NCBI GenBank assembly: GCA_010093515.1
Contig: MU001676.1
Coordinates: forward strand, 727,686-791,685
Length of the DNA: 64,000 nt
Origin: Lineolata rhizophorae
Taxonomy: Eukaryota > Ascomycota > Dothideomycetes > Lineolatales > Lineolataceae
Reading direction: 5' to 3'
The notes under the pieces are model-generated. The model was not told the DNA's origin. It searched no databases and was given only the letters and a program-made list of their open reading frames with translations. Both the position numbers and the translations under genes were made by a program. Below, in pieces: positions 37,034 to 47,516 of the stretch (position 1 is the stretch's first letter; the number at the start of each line of letters is the position of its first letter).

Positions 37034-38304
37034 ATGGTCCCTCTCGAGAAGCAGATCCTCAAGCGCAGCTTTGCCTGCTCCACCACGGCGGTAAGTCCAC
37101 GCCCTCGCTCGCGTCTCCGTCAGCCGGTCAGACCCGCGCACTAACGCGCCATAGACGGCCACGCCTGCCGACAAGCGCAGGAAGATCGAGCCGCACCCGG
37201 CCATGCCGCGCGTCGCGCCCGCCGCCAAAGCCGTCACCGTCGGCGACGCCGCCTTCGAGGCCAAGGTGTACCCGCAGGCGATCGGCCTCGCGCAGGGCCG
37301 CGGCCCCTTGCTGGCCCACCGCGCCACCGGCGCCCTCGCGCCGGCGCCGGGCCCGGCCCCGGCCGCGGAGTCGTCGGGCCGGCCGTCCATCAAGGTGCGC
37401 CGCCATCGGCTCCGCCGCGAGCAGCGCCGGCCGGGCGGGGCGAGCCCGTGGTCGCTCCGGGTCAAGGCGGCGGAGCGTGCCAGGTGGGCGCCCGGCGCGA
37501 CGGGCGTCGACGAAGGCGTGTACCGCTGGTGGCGGCCGGGCGGGCTCGCGGAGCTCGAGGGCGAGGCCAGGAAGCGCGATCACATGGGCAGGGTGGCGCG
37601 CGAGCTCGAGGAGCTCGAGGAGGCCAAGAGGGAGGCGGTCAAGGCCGGGGAGAGCCGGCGGCAGCGCGGGGAGAGGGAGAGGAGGGAGGCGAAGGTGCGC
37701 AGGTACATGGACTTTAGGAAGAGGGTGGAGAAGAGGGTGGCGATGGAGAAGAAGAGGGGGCCACTCCTCCCGGAGGCGACGGCCACAACGGCCTTCGAGT
37801 CGGCCTACGCCATGGCCCACCAGGAGAGGATCAAATTCCTCCGCAGGCAATGCCTGCAGCGCAACGACCCGGTCCCGCGGTACCTCGGCGAGTGGGCGGT
37901 GCTCGAACAAGCCTTCTCCCACGTCTACGTGGTAGACGTGAAGGAGCACTTCGACGAACTCGCTGAGGTGGCCGGCAGGGCGATCCTCTGGGAGCCGATA
38001 AACGGCGAGACTGGCGTGGGGGTGCACTACGTGTACCCCAAGGGGAGCAAAGGGCTCAAGGTCGTCAAGTGGACGGATGAGAACGGCAAGGAGTACACCA
38101 AGAGGGTGTACAAGCCCACAAAGTCCCGGATGAACGAGGCGGAGACGGCGGAGGACAGCGAGGGTGAGTAACCGGAGACGGGAGGAACGACGAAGGCTCA
38201 GCCTCCCAGCCTGCGCAAACAGAACTCAACAAAAGGAACATGTTGCTAACTCTAAGCGTTGACTGGCAGACGAGGCCCCGGCCGAGACTCCGGAGAAGGA
38301 GTAG
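37034..38304 (+). CDS. Unrecognised Arg/Glu-rich, probably nuclear protein
   Basis: Three exons join(37034..37090, 37155..38163, 38270..38304) encode 366 residues; GTAAGT and GTGAGT donors and AG acceptors are canonical. The N-terminus is basic, with DKRRKIEPHP resembling a nuclear localisation signal. A Pro/Ala/Gly-rich part follows, then a long charged helix (about 160-235, ELEELEEAKREAVKAGE and following). A compact C-terminal part (about 245-345) has FLRRQCLQRNDPVPRYLGEW and VVKWTDENGKEYTKRVYKP. The last exon adds an acidic tail. Codon use is extremely GC-rich. I do not recognise a named family; the C-terminal part looks globular and conserved enough to be functional. Confidence 0.65.
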
Positions 38305-40930
38305 GGGACGATGAGGAGACCTTTAAAGCAACAAGAAAAAAAAAAAAAAACCATAAAACTGCAAAACCTCCAAAAACACAGAAAAGAAGCGGAGAAAATG
38401 GAAGAAAAAAAAGTTTTTCTTTTCTTCAAGATGAGATGTTTTGTGGTTGGACTGTTGGTCCTCCTTTTTCTTTTTTTTTTTCTTTTTTCTTTTTGCTTTT
38501 TTTCCTTCCTGCTTTTTCTGCCTCTTGTCGTGCAGTACAAAAGCGTCTGGAAAGAGTCGGATCACCTACACGCCCACTCTGCCCTCGCCGGCTCCAAAGG
38601 ACGTCCTCGAGAAGCGGACACGTGGGAGGCAGCCAACATGAGCTAGTACGTACACAACTTCGTACGTGCGGGGCCGCGCCGTCCCGAAGAGGCGGCCCTT
38701 TTGTCAGCCACAGGCGCGCTGCAGATGGATCGCCGAGCGAACACGGCGCCGACGCGCTCGACGGATGGCGCCAGAGATGGTTGACGACGAAAGAATCATC
38801 GTCGGGGTGGGCGCGTTGGGGGGAGGCGGGCCCGGATCGGATCAGCACCCACGGGCAAAGCACGAAGCCGGCCACGGCCAGGATGATCCCCACCAACACT
38901 CGTCACGGGCGGATGCTTACTCTGCCCGTCACGAGTCGCCCTCCCCGGGAAGGAAAAAGACGCCATGTGCTCGGCTCCACGTAAACACCCGGACGAGGGC
39001 TCTGCGGTTTACATCAAACCGTAGCCCGGCTCCGCATATAGCCCCCTGCACACCCCACGGGCTTCATATCGTCGCCGCTCTGCTCACGGGCACCATATTA
39101 AGGTACCCGTTCCGGCGCCGTGGCATGATGCCATCAAAGGCAGACCCGCATCCCGGCAGCGATCCCCGGCCTCGACTCTCGTGAGCTGCAAGGCCGGGGG
39201 AGCGCGCAGTTCCTCGAGGCTTCGGAGGCCGGCGGGACTGCGTCCTTCCCGGCCGAAGCCGCGGCGCTCCGTGGGGTTGTCGTGATGGCGGGTCGCTCGT
39301 CCCCGGAGCTTGCCCCGGCGGCGCGCCCGGTTGGTGCCAGCAGCGCCGGGCCGCGGTGGAGCAGCCCCCCAATCCCGCGAGAGCCCTGTCTCGGCGGCGC
39401 GCGCGGGTCTCCGGGCGCGTTTGTTGCTCGCTTTTTATTTCAAGTGCGGCCTTTTCCCTTCCATCCCTCCTCGCCATTCCTCACGCCAGCCGGCTGGGCC
39501 GCTGCTTTTCCGCTCGCGCTCCTCTTGCGACATTTTCCGGGGCCTTTTATGTTGCTCCTCTCTCTCCCTCTCCCTCTCCCTCTCCCTCTCCCTCTCCCTC
39601 TCCCTCTCCCTCTCTCTCTCTCCTCTTCTGTTCCACCTGCGACCGCACGAAAAGCCCGCGTCGTGGCTCCTCGGTCCCGCGCGAGCAGGGATCTCTTGCG
39701 CTCGAAACGCGGCGCACCAACATCCTTGGGCCCGGCCAGGGACAGCCCGGACACAGGGCGACGGGCGGAAGCGGCGCGCCTATCGTTTGTACCTGCTACT
39801 ACTGCATACGTCGTAGCACGCAGAGCGCAGCCGCTAGGCCGTTTCTCGCCGCCACCCGAGCGCCCAGCGCCGCGCAAGGCACGTTTCGCCGGCGACTGGT
39901 GGTGGTGAAGCAGCCCGCGGGACCCCTCGGATCGACCGCCGCTGGTTAAGAGAATATTCACCAAAAAAAGCGCCCCCATTTTGGTCTCCGTCGCCGCCTC
40001 CCTTCTCCGCCGTCTCCCGCTCTTCTCCTCGTCATTTGCCTTTTACTTTTCTTTTTTTTTTGTCGTGCCCTTTCCTTGGGCGGGTGTAGCCGATTGTTTT
40101 GCTGCGCCGGGCGTCGGAGTGCTCAGCACCTCCTGCCTCCTACCTGGGCCCGGCGTCGTCATCGCGGCCGGCGCGCGTTGCTCTTCCTCCTCCGCAGTCG
40201 CCCGCTTCCCACCCCCTTCTTCGCCCGCAAGTTCGCGGCAGCCGCGGCGCATTCTGCCCCTCGGGCGCACCGAGGGACCGCGCCGCCAGTGCAATTGAGG
40301 CCAGGAGCCCGCCCGGCGCGTCGTCGTGGCGGAAGGAATGGCTGTGGACCTCGGCGGCGTCCCGTTCGACTTGCCTATTTCGTGAACTGGTGATTCTACT
40401 GCCCGCCACACCGCGAAAGCGACCGGGTCGAGCGTCAATCTTTGGTGCCGGCGGACGCTCGCCTCCTTTCGAGCTCTCCCCTCCCGTGCGACTTTGGTAA
40501 CCGCACAACCTTCGCCTAGCTCATGCCGGACCAACCCAACCCGTCGTCGAGAGAGAACCACTCAACAAAAGAGCGCCAGGCGCAATTGCACCCACAACTG
40601 TCGAGACCGTGGCCATTGACCACGTCCGTCCGTTTTCCAACGTACCGGCTAGCGACAGAATAACAAATCAATCGAGCGACTGACGACGCCAGAGCCCGCA
40701 CATTTTGTTGGTTTCGTCTGGAACGCCACCGGCAACCCCCGCTCGTCAATTGCGTTGCCCTGTTGCTGGCTGGGTACGTCAGTAACAGCTAGCGGCAGCC
40801 AGCCGCCGTAACACTTGTTTCTCCCGGAGGGCCGAAAACCGGTCTTCCACATTCAGTTCGTCCTTTGGGTTTCTGCGACGGATTCCGGTGGATATTCGCC
40901 CTTCCTTTCCTTCCAAAGTACCTGCCAAAT
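38305..40930. other. Long intergenic region, promoter of the MSIWRG gene
   Basis: This 2.6-kb gap lies between two plus-strand genes. Directly after the 366-residue gene there is an A run (about 38337-38350) and a T-rich tract (about 38466-38510) that could form part of its 3' end. A CTCCCT hexamer array lies at 39561-39622. Open frames of up to about 240 codons occur in several frames at once and are chance products of composition. Confidence 0.45.
39561..39622 (+). repeat. CTCCCT microsatellite
   Basis: About nine to ten tandem copies of the hexamer CTCCCT/TCTCCC grading into CT dinucleotides. It lies in non-coding sequence upstream of the MSIWRG gene. Confidence 0.9.
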
Positions 40931-43090
40931 ATGTCCATCTGGCGCGGCGCTCAATCCGCCATATTCTACTACCTGTCCTGCACTCCCTGCACAAATGTCT
41001 CGCTTCAACGCCGCCGCAAACGCGAGGCCCGCGAAGCCCGCTCTCGCCGCAAGGTGCTCGAGATGGAGCAACCGGGCCTGTACCGACACCCGTCCCCGTC
41101 GGCCACGAATCCTTTCTGGGCGGAGGAGATGATGGCCGGTCCCGGCCCGCCGCCGAGGCGCACGAGAAAGGGCCGCACGCCTACCGATTCGAGCTTCGCG
41201 GAGAAAGGCGCCGCTGCTGGCAGAGTCGGGACCGCGGAGACGACGAGCACGGCGGTAAGCAGCCCGGGCGGAGCAGGAGGGCGGAGTAGTCGTGGGAGAG
41301 AAATGAGCGGTGGAGGCCAGAATGGAGGACTGTTCAGTTCGTGGGGCGGCGGCGGCGGCGGCGGAAGCCAGAGAAGTGGGCGTGGTGGTGGCCGTCATAA
41401 CCATGACCCGCAACACCCGGTGCCTCTGAGCTTGAATACGTCTGGGGATACCCTGGGTGGTACGGATGGTGTGGAGGATGACATCCATTGGAACCGCCGC
41501 CCTGGCTATCAGCGTGCGGACGAGGCATTGTGGGGACTAGACGACGAAAGCGACGAAGATGGACTTGAGGAGGAAGACGACGCGCACGTAGCCGAACTCG
41601 CGCCGGGCCCGGTATTGGTGAGGCCTCGCGGATCAGGAGCGACGGGAGTTCCTGGAGGAGATTCCCGGAATGGACCGGTACGACAGGCGCGATCGGCAGG
41701 GTCGTCGATTGGATTGGCTGGTACAACGGAAGGAGGGCAGCCTATAATGAGCTCGTCGCCCTCTTCGTCATGGTCGGCCACATCGAGGCTTTCGAAGACG
41801 GACGGGCAGCGTGGACCGCTTCGACGCACGACGTCAGGGGTATCGGTGGCAGGCGGCGGAAACGGCGGTAGCAGCTACTATACCCGATCAGTGCCGCGAG
41901 CGCCGCCGGTTAACGACCTGCACCCACCGGTTGTGAGCACGCCCCCCAGTCTTGAAAGCACGCGTTGGATGCTGCAGCCTCCGCCAAGTGCGAAGGTCAT
42001 GGAGGGTAAAGCTCCTCCGGCGAGCGCTAGAGGTAGCGAAGACGGCGGACCCGGGAGCACACGGAGTAGGAGCGGGAGTGGAGGAAGCAGTCTACGACGG
42101 GCAGGAGGAGCAGGAGGCGGTGGATCAGAAGTCTCACTTGGCCGTCAGCTGTCGGCAAAGGCCGTACGGGAGAAGTTGAACCGGGGCGAGACACCTCCGG
42201 TGCCGTTCCCGCGCTCGAACACGGCTCCCAATGGGATATCGACTACTCCTCGCCGTCCGAAAGTCAAAAGAGGGAGAACGACTCCATCCACACCACTTTC
42301 CTCGTCGTCTTCGGCCTCAAATACCTCCTCTGAAACCATCGCTGTTGGCGCCGCTGCCTCTGCCACCGCCGCTGTCACCATCACTTCACCACCACCCCCC
42401 GCCGCTCTCCAACCTCTCCCACACAGCGCGCCCAACGCAGTCCCCGCTCACCGCCGGCCTCCCTCCCGCCCCCAACTCGCCCCCATAAAATCCGCCTCGC
42501 TCATCCCGCACCGCTCCGACTCGAAGGAGAACTACCGCCCGTCGTCCGCGACATCGCCGTCGCCGTCATCCACGCGGCAACCAGAAGCCACGCGGCGCAA
42601 AGACTCGCACCTATCGCACTCGCCATGCGAGCCGGCGGTGGGGCCGCAGCCGCAGCCGCAGCCGCAGCCGCAGCCGCAGCCGCAGCCGGGGCCCAAGGCG
42701 TCGTCGCGCACGCTCGACTCGGAGGCCGGCACGGCGTCCAGCGAGGCCGGCTCGGCCGTCCTCGTCGCCGACGGCTCGCTCTCGCTGCTGCAGGAGCTCG
42801 TCTCGCCGAGCGCGCTGCTGCGGTCGCGCTTCGTCAAGGCGCCGGCCGTGGAGGCGCGCATCAGGTTGCCGGACGCCGACGCCGAGGAGGAGGTGGCGCT
42901 GGAGCAGCGGAGGCGGCGGCGGAGGAAGAGGAGAGAGGGGGAGACGTCGGAGGGGGGCCGAGCAGGCGAGATGCTGCGAGAGGGGTTGTGGGTGGGTTGG
43001 GAGGAGTGGGGGGGGTGGGCGCCGGGGGGGCCGTTGGGGATCGGAGCGCAGCATGATGCGGGGAGGGCGAGGTGGAGTGTGGATTTTTGA
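40931..43090 (+). CDS. Conserved Pezizomycotina protein of unknown function (MSIWRG N-terminus)
   Basis: A single exon of 719 residues from the ATG at 40931; an upstream in-frame ATG at 40865 adds 22 unconserved residues. The N-terminal ~75 residues (MSIWRGAQSAIFYYLSCTPC, then EMEQPGLYRHPSPSATNPFW) match a block I know from many filamentous ascomycete proteins annotated only as hypothetical. The hydrophobic start (IFYYLSC) may act as a signal or membrane-associated segment, and its cysteines could be lipidated, but that is inference. The middle is disordered (Gly/Ser/Pro/Thr), with poly-Gly near 140 and a (PQ)n repeat from a GCCGCA microsatellite. A second compact block (SLLQELVSPSALLRSRFVKA) precedes a basic region and the C-terminus. 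Confidence 0.75.
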   Translation: MSIWRGAQSAIFYYLSCTPCTNVSLQRRRKREAREARSRRKVLEMEQPGLYRHPSPSATNPFWAEEMMAGPGPPPRRTRKGRTPTDSSFAEKGAAAGRVGTAETTSTAVSSPGGAGGRSSRGREMSGGGQNGGLFSSWGGGGGGGSQRSGRGGGRHNHDPQHPVPLSLNTSGDTLGGTDGVEDDIHWNRRPGYQRADEALWGLDDESDEDGLEEEDDAHVAELAPGPVLVRPRGSGATGVPGGDSRNGPVRQARSAGSSIGLAGTTEGGQPIMSSSPSSSWSATSRLSKTDGQRGPLRRTTSGVSVAGGGNGGSSYYTRSVPRAPPVNDLHPPVVSTPPSLESTRWMLQPPPSAKVMEGKAPPASARGSEDGGPGSTRSRSGSGGSSLRRAGGAGGGGSEVSLGRQLSAKAVREKLNRGETPPVPFPRSNTAPNGISTTPRRPKVKRGRTTPSTPLSSSSSASNTSSETIAVGAAASATAAVTITSPPPPAALQPLPHSAPNAVPAHRRPPSRPQLAPIKSASLIPHRSDSKENYRPSSATSPSPSSTRQPEATRRKDSHLSHSPCEPAVGPQPQPQPQPQPQPQPGPKASSRTLDSEAGTASSEAGSAVLVADGSLSLLQELVSPSALLRSRFVKAPAVEARIRLPDADAEEEVALEQRRRRRRKRREGETSEGGRAGEMLREGLWVGWEEWGGWAPGGPLGIGAQHDAGRARWSVDF
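42643..42687 (+). repeat. GCCGCA microsatellite encoding Pro-Gln repeats
   Basis: About seven tandem hexamers in frame within the MSIWRG gene, giving alternating Pro and Gln. Copy number is likely to vary between strains. Confidence 0.9.
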
Positions 43091-43808
43091 AGATAGTGCC
43101 CCCCCCCTTTTTTTTTTCCCTTTTTGTTTTGCTTGGGATGTTTGATGGAAGCACTGGTTACGATTTTTATTGCGGGGGTTTTTTTTTTTTTTTTTTTGCT
43201 AGCCGGGTTGGCTCATTCTTGTTCTGGTCTTGCAGAGTTTGTGTCGGCATTTCAGCGTCCTTGTATATGTTTCTGGGTGTTTTGTTATGGTATGGGCACG
43301 AAAATCCTTCTTTCCTTTGGGTTGCTAATGACTGGGATGGAGAAAACCGGCGGCAGGCTTCACTTTGGTTCGTCACGGAGCGTGGCATCGGCGTTCTCCC
43401 TTGCGGATTCGGACGATATGGTACAAGCATGTTTTGGGGTTTGGCTTCAAGTTGTCTGGTTCTTCTTTCATTGCAACCACTCCCGTTGGAGGCTGGGGTT
43501 GAATGGCTAAGCCATGGCTTTCTGCTCCTGTCCGCGAACATATTTTATTTTCCTTGGGATAGCTAGGTCGGTTGCGCAGGGACAGTGCAATGGGAGCGTT
43601 CAGGTTCATCTTCATCAGACTCAGGCGAAGGTTGCGATCTGGGGGGGAAATCATTACGTACGAACGGTTGATACTTTGTGTGCATAAATACGCAACAGAG
43701 TGAAGAAATAAGATGCTGTATATTTCCAATTTCGACAGTGCTCAGATAACTGAGAGCAGTGTTATGCATGCTTAAACTCTTAACGGGAAGAGCCCCCATA
43801 TCCACGAC
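43091..43808. other. Convergent intergenic region
   Basis: A 718-bp gap between two convergent genes, with T-rich runs near 43106-43117 and 43181-43197. Open frames here overlap on both strands. No gene recognised. Confidence 0.45.
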
Positions 43809-46344
43809 CTATTGCAGTCTTCCCTTGGCCAGTTCGATTGCCTTCTCTGCCGCCGCATCGAAATCGTCAAATGCATAGAGCGGATATCCACTTTCGGCAA
43901 TCTGGGGTACAGCGCTTGTGGTCAGCAAACAGACAACATAACCCCCGCCCGAGAAGCCGAGCCCCCCCAGGCCTCGAAGAATCAAACTCACAATCTTCCG
44001 CCCCTCCTCCTCATTCGTGCCCCTGATCCTCACCACGACCGGCACCTCCCCGCGCGCCCCCTTCCCCCGCGCGTCCTTAAACGCCATCACGACCCCCTCG
44101 GCGACGACGTCCCCCTTGGTCAGCCCCCCGAAGATATTCACCAGCACGGCCGCGACCCGCGGCTCCGCCAGCACGAGCTCGAAGCAGCGCGCCACCGTCG
44201 CCGCCGTCGCCTTGCCGCCCGTGTCGAGGAAGTTGGCCGCGCGGATGCCGGCCGAGGCGCCGCGCGCCCCCAGCGCGTCCACCGTGTTCATGGCCAGCCC
44301 GGCGCCGTTGACGATGGTGCCGACGGCGGCCGCCGCCGTCGGGGAGTCGGACGGAGGGCCAAGAAGGCGTACGAAGGCTATGCCGTCGCGCGCCGCGGCC
44401 GCTGTGGCCGCTGCGTCGGCGTCGGCGTCGGTCGCGTCCGGGGCGGGCTGCGGGCGCAACGCGGCTGCGGCTGCGGTGCCGGCGTCGTCGAAACTGCACT
44501 CGGGAGCGAAGGCGACGATGGTCTCGGTGCTGCCATGGTCGTGGCCGTTGCCGTGGCCGGTGCCGTGGCCGGCGCCGTGGCCGGTGCCGTGGCCGTGGTG
44601 GCTGCCGCTGCTGCCAATGCTCGGGCCGGTGCCCTCGTTCGCGCCGCCTTCGTCCACGATGGCAACCTGGACCTCGAGCCGGAGCGCCTCGGCGGCGCGG
44701 AAAGCTTGCCATAAGAAGCCGAGCAGCTCCGCGGCATGTTGGGCGGCGCCTGTGTGGCTGATGAGGTGGGCGTGAGTAAGGGCCGCGCCGATGATGGCGA
44801 CGCCGGGGCCGTGGGTGTAACAGAAGGGAAAGAGTTTGCGGTCGGGTGCTGAGGTGGACGACGGATCTAGGCGGGCTGAAACGAGGCAAGGAGCACGGGT
44901 TGTGCGGTCGATCGTGATGCCGAGGAGCGCGGCAGCTTCAGAGTCGGGTGGAGTCGTGATAAGATAGGGGATGGAATGTTGCTCGTGAAGGAAGGTACTA
45001 AGGAAGGTATGTGCCTGGGAAGAGGAAATGTGGAGCGCGCGGCGGTGCTGGAGGACAGAAGGTGTTGGAGATGGGCGTTGTCGTAGTAGAGTATGCAGTC
45101 CGCGACGCTGTTGGCTAGCCGTTGTTGAAGGGGCAGAGCCGCCGGTGGAACCATGTAGCAAGCGCTTCATGACATTGCCAAATTTGGAGGGATGGTCAAC
45201 CATTGTGACTCCTGCATCCTGGAGAGCGTAGTACTTCTCATCTGCTGATGCCTCACCAGGAGAAGCGAAAGCTCCGGCATGACCCATGATGTAGCCTGGT
45301 CTAGCGCACATACCCACAACTAGAGCGGCTATCGGCCTTCAAGATTATTAGATCGCTTCTAATGTCCCAAGGGACTTCTCCAAACGGGGAAGGAAGCAAT
45401 GTTCGAACTTAGAAGGGAACAACTCACTTCGGACTCGTACACCTCTTTCTATACTCACGAATCCATTCGGCTGCATCTTCCTCCGCGCGTCCTCCAACTT
45501 CACCGATCAAGATAATGCCCTGCGTATCCTCATCATTTTCAAACACGCGCAGCGCGTCTACAAAATCAGTCCCGGCTACGACATCGCCTCCCATGCCGAT
45601 GCACAGACTCTGACCGAGTCCTGCGCGCGTCGTCGACGCCGCGGTCTCGTAGCTGAGTGTCCCGGACTTGGATACGATGCCGACGTGGCCTGGCGAGAAA
45701 CATGGGATAGGCTGAAAGCCGATACGGCAGCGGTGGATGGCGGAGATGATGCCAGGAGAGTTGGCGCCGATGAGGCGACACTTGGATTGTGTGGACAGCA
45801 TAGAATGGACCTGTGGCGAAAGGAAATAACGTGAGATTTGGGACTACTGAAATAGAAGAAAACAAGCTGCTCTCATTTGACTGCGTGCGGCTGTTCAACG
45901 TACTCTTAGCATGTCATGCACAGGCACATGCTCCGCGACAGCCACGATCAGCGGAATTTCGGCCTCGACAGCCTCTTCAATGGCGCCCGCAGCATATTGC
46001 GCAGCCACGAAAATCGCAGTGGCGCCCGGATTGAGCGCGTCTTTGGCGGCTTTAACGCTGGCGAGTACAGGCAAGTCAAGATGCTCGCCTTCCCGACCAG
46101 GAGTGACACCCCCAACGACCTTGGTCCCATAGTCAATGGACTGTAGCGCATTCACGGTGGCTTGTTTACCGGTAAAGCCTTGGTATATAACGCGGGTGTG
46201 AGATCCAATGTTGAGATGTGAGATGGTGTTCGCATAGTCCAGAGGGTAAGAAGTGGAAGAAAAAGGAGCGACTCGGGGAAGCGAAAGACTGCGCAAGGAA
46301 AGACGCCGTAAATGGCGAGGACAGTGAGAGACACGCAGAGCCAT
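43809..46344 (-). CDS. Succinyl-CoA synthetase-like alpha/beta fusion protein
   Basis: Four exons, complement(join(43809..43901, 43992..45336, 45428..45810, 45904..46344)), encode 753 residues. Residues 1-30 look like a mitochondrial presequence. About 35-335 is a complete ADP/GDP-forming CoA ligase alpha chain: IYQGFTGKQATVNA, GGVTPGREGEHL, the CoA-binding fold, SKSGTLSYE, and MGHAGAFAS with the phosphohistidine His294. The following part resembles the beta chain but is reduced: a short remnant where the ATP-grasp fold should be (no GGRGKG-type motif), a Gly/His-rich linker (about 512-540), then a good beta ligase-CoA domain (NGAGLAMNT, NFLDTGGKA, VNIFGGLTKGD, GTNEEEGRKI). Normal mitochondria use separate alpha and beta subunits, so this is probably a paralogue, not the citric-acid-cycle enzyme. 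The last intron (90 nt) is stop-free and in phase. Confidence 0.85.
44540..44625 (-). repeat. Gly/His-encoding minisatellite in the fusion protein
   Basis: Repeats of CACGGC/GGCCACGG on the minus strand encode HGHGTGHGAGHGTGHG-like sequence within the linker of the CoA-ligase fusion. The repeat may bind metal, but low complexity alone does not show that. Confidence 0.8.
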
Positions 46345-47516
46345 GATAGAAAATGACTACGACAAAATGCCAGACCAATCGAAAGTTAGGAATGAAATTG
46401 ACTGGACGGAAGACTGAACAAAACTCGACAAGCTCTCTAATCAGCCGGACTCTATTGCAATTCTAGGGTTTAGCGTCCCATTGTGCTTTTGCAAGAGAAT
46501 GAAAACTGTACGAAATTGAGAACGAGCAGTAGGAGGTAGGAAGAGGCCGAAAGCAGGCGCACAAGACGCGGTGTCAGACTGCCGGCCTTATAAAGCGGGC
46601 GCTAGGCGGAGATACCGAGGGAACCAGTGCGGATGGCGGATATCATTGCGAGATACTTAATGCCGATCTCGGGGGCGGTCTCGTCCCGCTTCGAAGAACG
46701 GAGCTCGAATTCTGGACTGATTTTGGAATCACACAATCGCCATGGAACGGCAGCGCGCAGCTGGAAATGCTGTGGTTCAACTTATAAGTGCTCCCTACTC
46801 CGTTCGCGACAAGGATTCCACTTCATGGCGTGACAAGCCGACGCGGAAACGGACGGGAGAGGCTCGTCCTGTGCGGGGAATGGCCAAAGCTCCCGAGAGC
46901 TCCTCCGCATCCCCCCGGTCTTGGCGTCGCCAATCCCCAACGGTCCCAGGAAGCTGTCTGCAATTCTCTCAGCCCACCGCAATTCCCTGCGGCCTTGGCG
47001 TAGTGGACGCAGGTAACTACGGCTCTTCGTTCCGCATCGTTTGGCGTCTATAAAGAGATTGTAGCATGGAGTGCGCCGAGCGCCGCTTCGTAGGAGCGAC
47101 AACTACGTGTGTACGTTGGGGGTAATTGTAAGTTTGGAATATGCGCCCAACTCACCGTCGAAGCTCATGCGGGTCGCGCAAAGGAGACTGCCTGAGGGAG
47201 CAGTAACATGCCTGACCTCGACCTCTCTCCAACTCCTGCAAGTGCTTGTGCTTGCCAACCATAAACACCGAAGGCAGCGACAAAGTCATACCGAGAGCGT
47301 AGAGCGGAAGTAGGGTATTAGCCGTAGCTAAGTTCCTATAGAGCTGCACCGAAGACGCCGACTACGACACTATAGTAGAAGAACGCTCCAAGTAGTATAT
47401 TGGCCTCCTCGTCGACTACCTATCCTACCGATGGCCGGACTCGAGGGCGGACCCATCCCGGGTAGACGGGTCTCTTAAGAGCGACTCTGACACCAAGGAA
47501 GTCAAGCCGATCAACG
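46345..47516. other. Intergenic at the left edge of the accessory island
   Basis: This 1.2-kb gap contains the promoter of the CoA-ligase fusion gene at its left. The right part (about 47300-47510) has fragments that look coding in composition but carry stops in every frame. I cannot assign them. Confidence 0.35.

Noticed and set aside
38259-39184. Frames continuing past the 366-residue gene
   Set aside because: They begin inside or beside its last intron/exon and run through A- and T-rich runs; the spliced gene ends at 38304.
39282-39979. Frames of 170-208 codons around the CTCCCT microsatellite
   Set aside because: Three plus-strand frames and one minus-strand frame are open together; all read repetitive Ser/Pro/Leu or Arg/Gly and owe their length to the repeat.
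44017-44889. Long frames antisense or out of frame to the CoA-ligase fusion
   Set aside because: They are shadows of a GC-rich coding strand; only the minus-strand frame gives CoA-ligase motifs.
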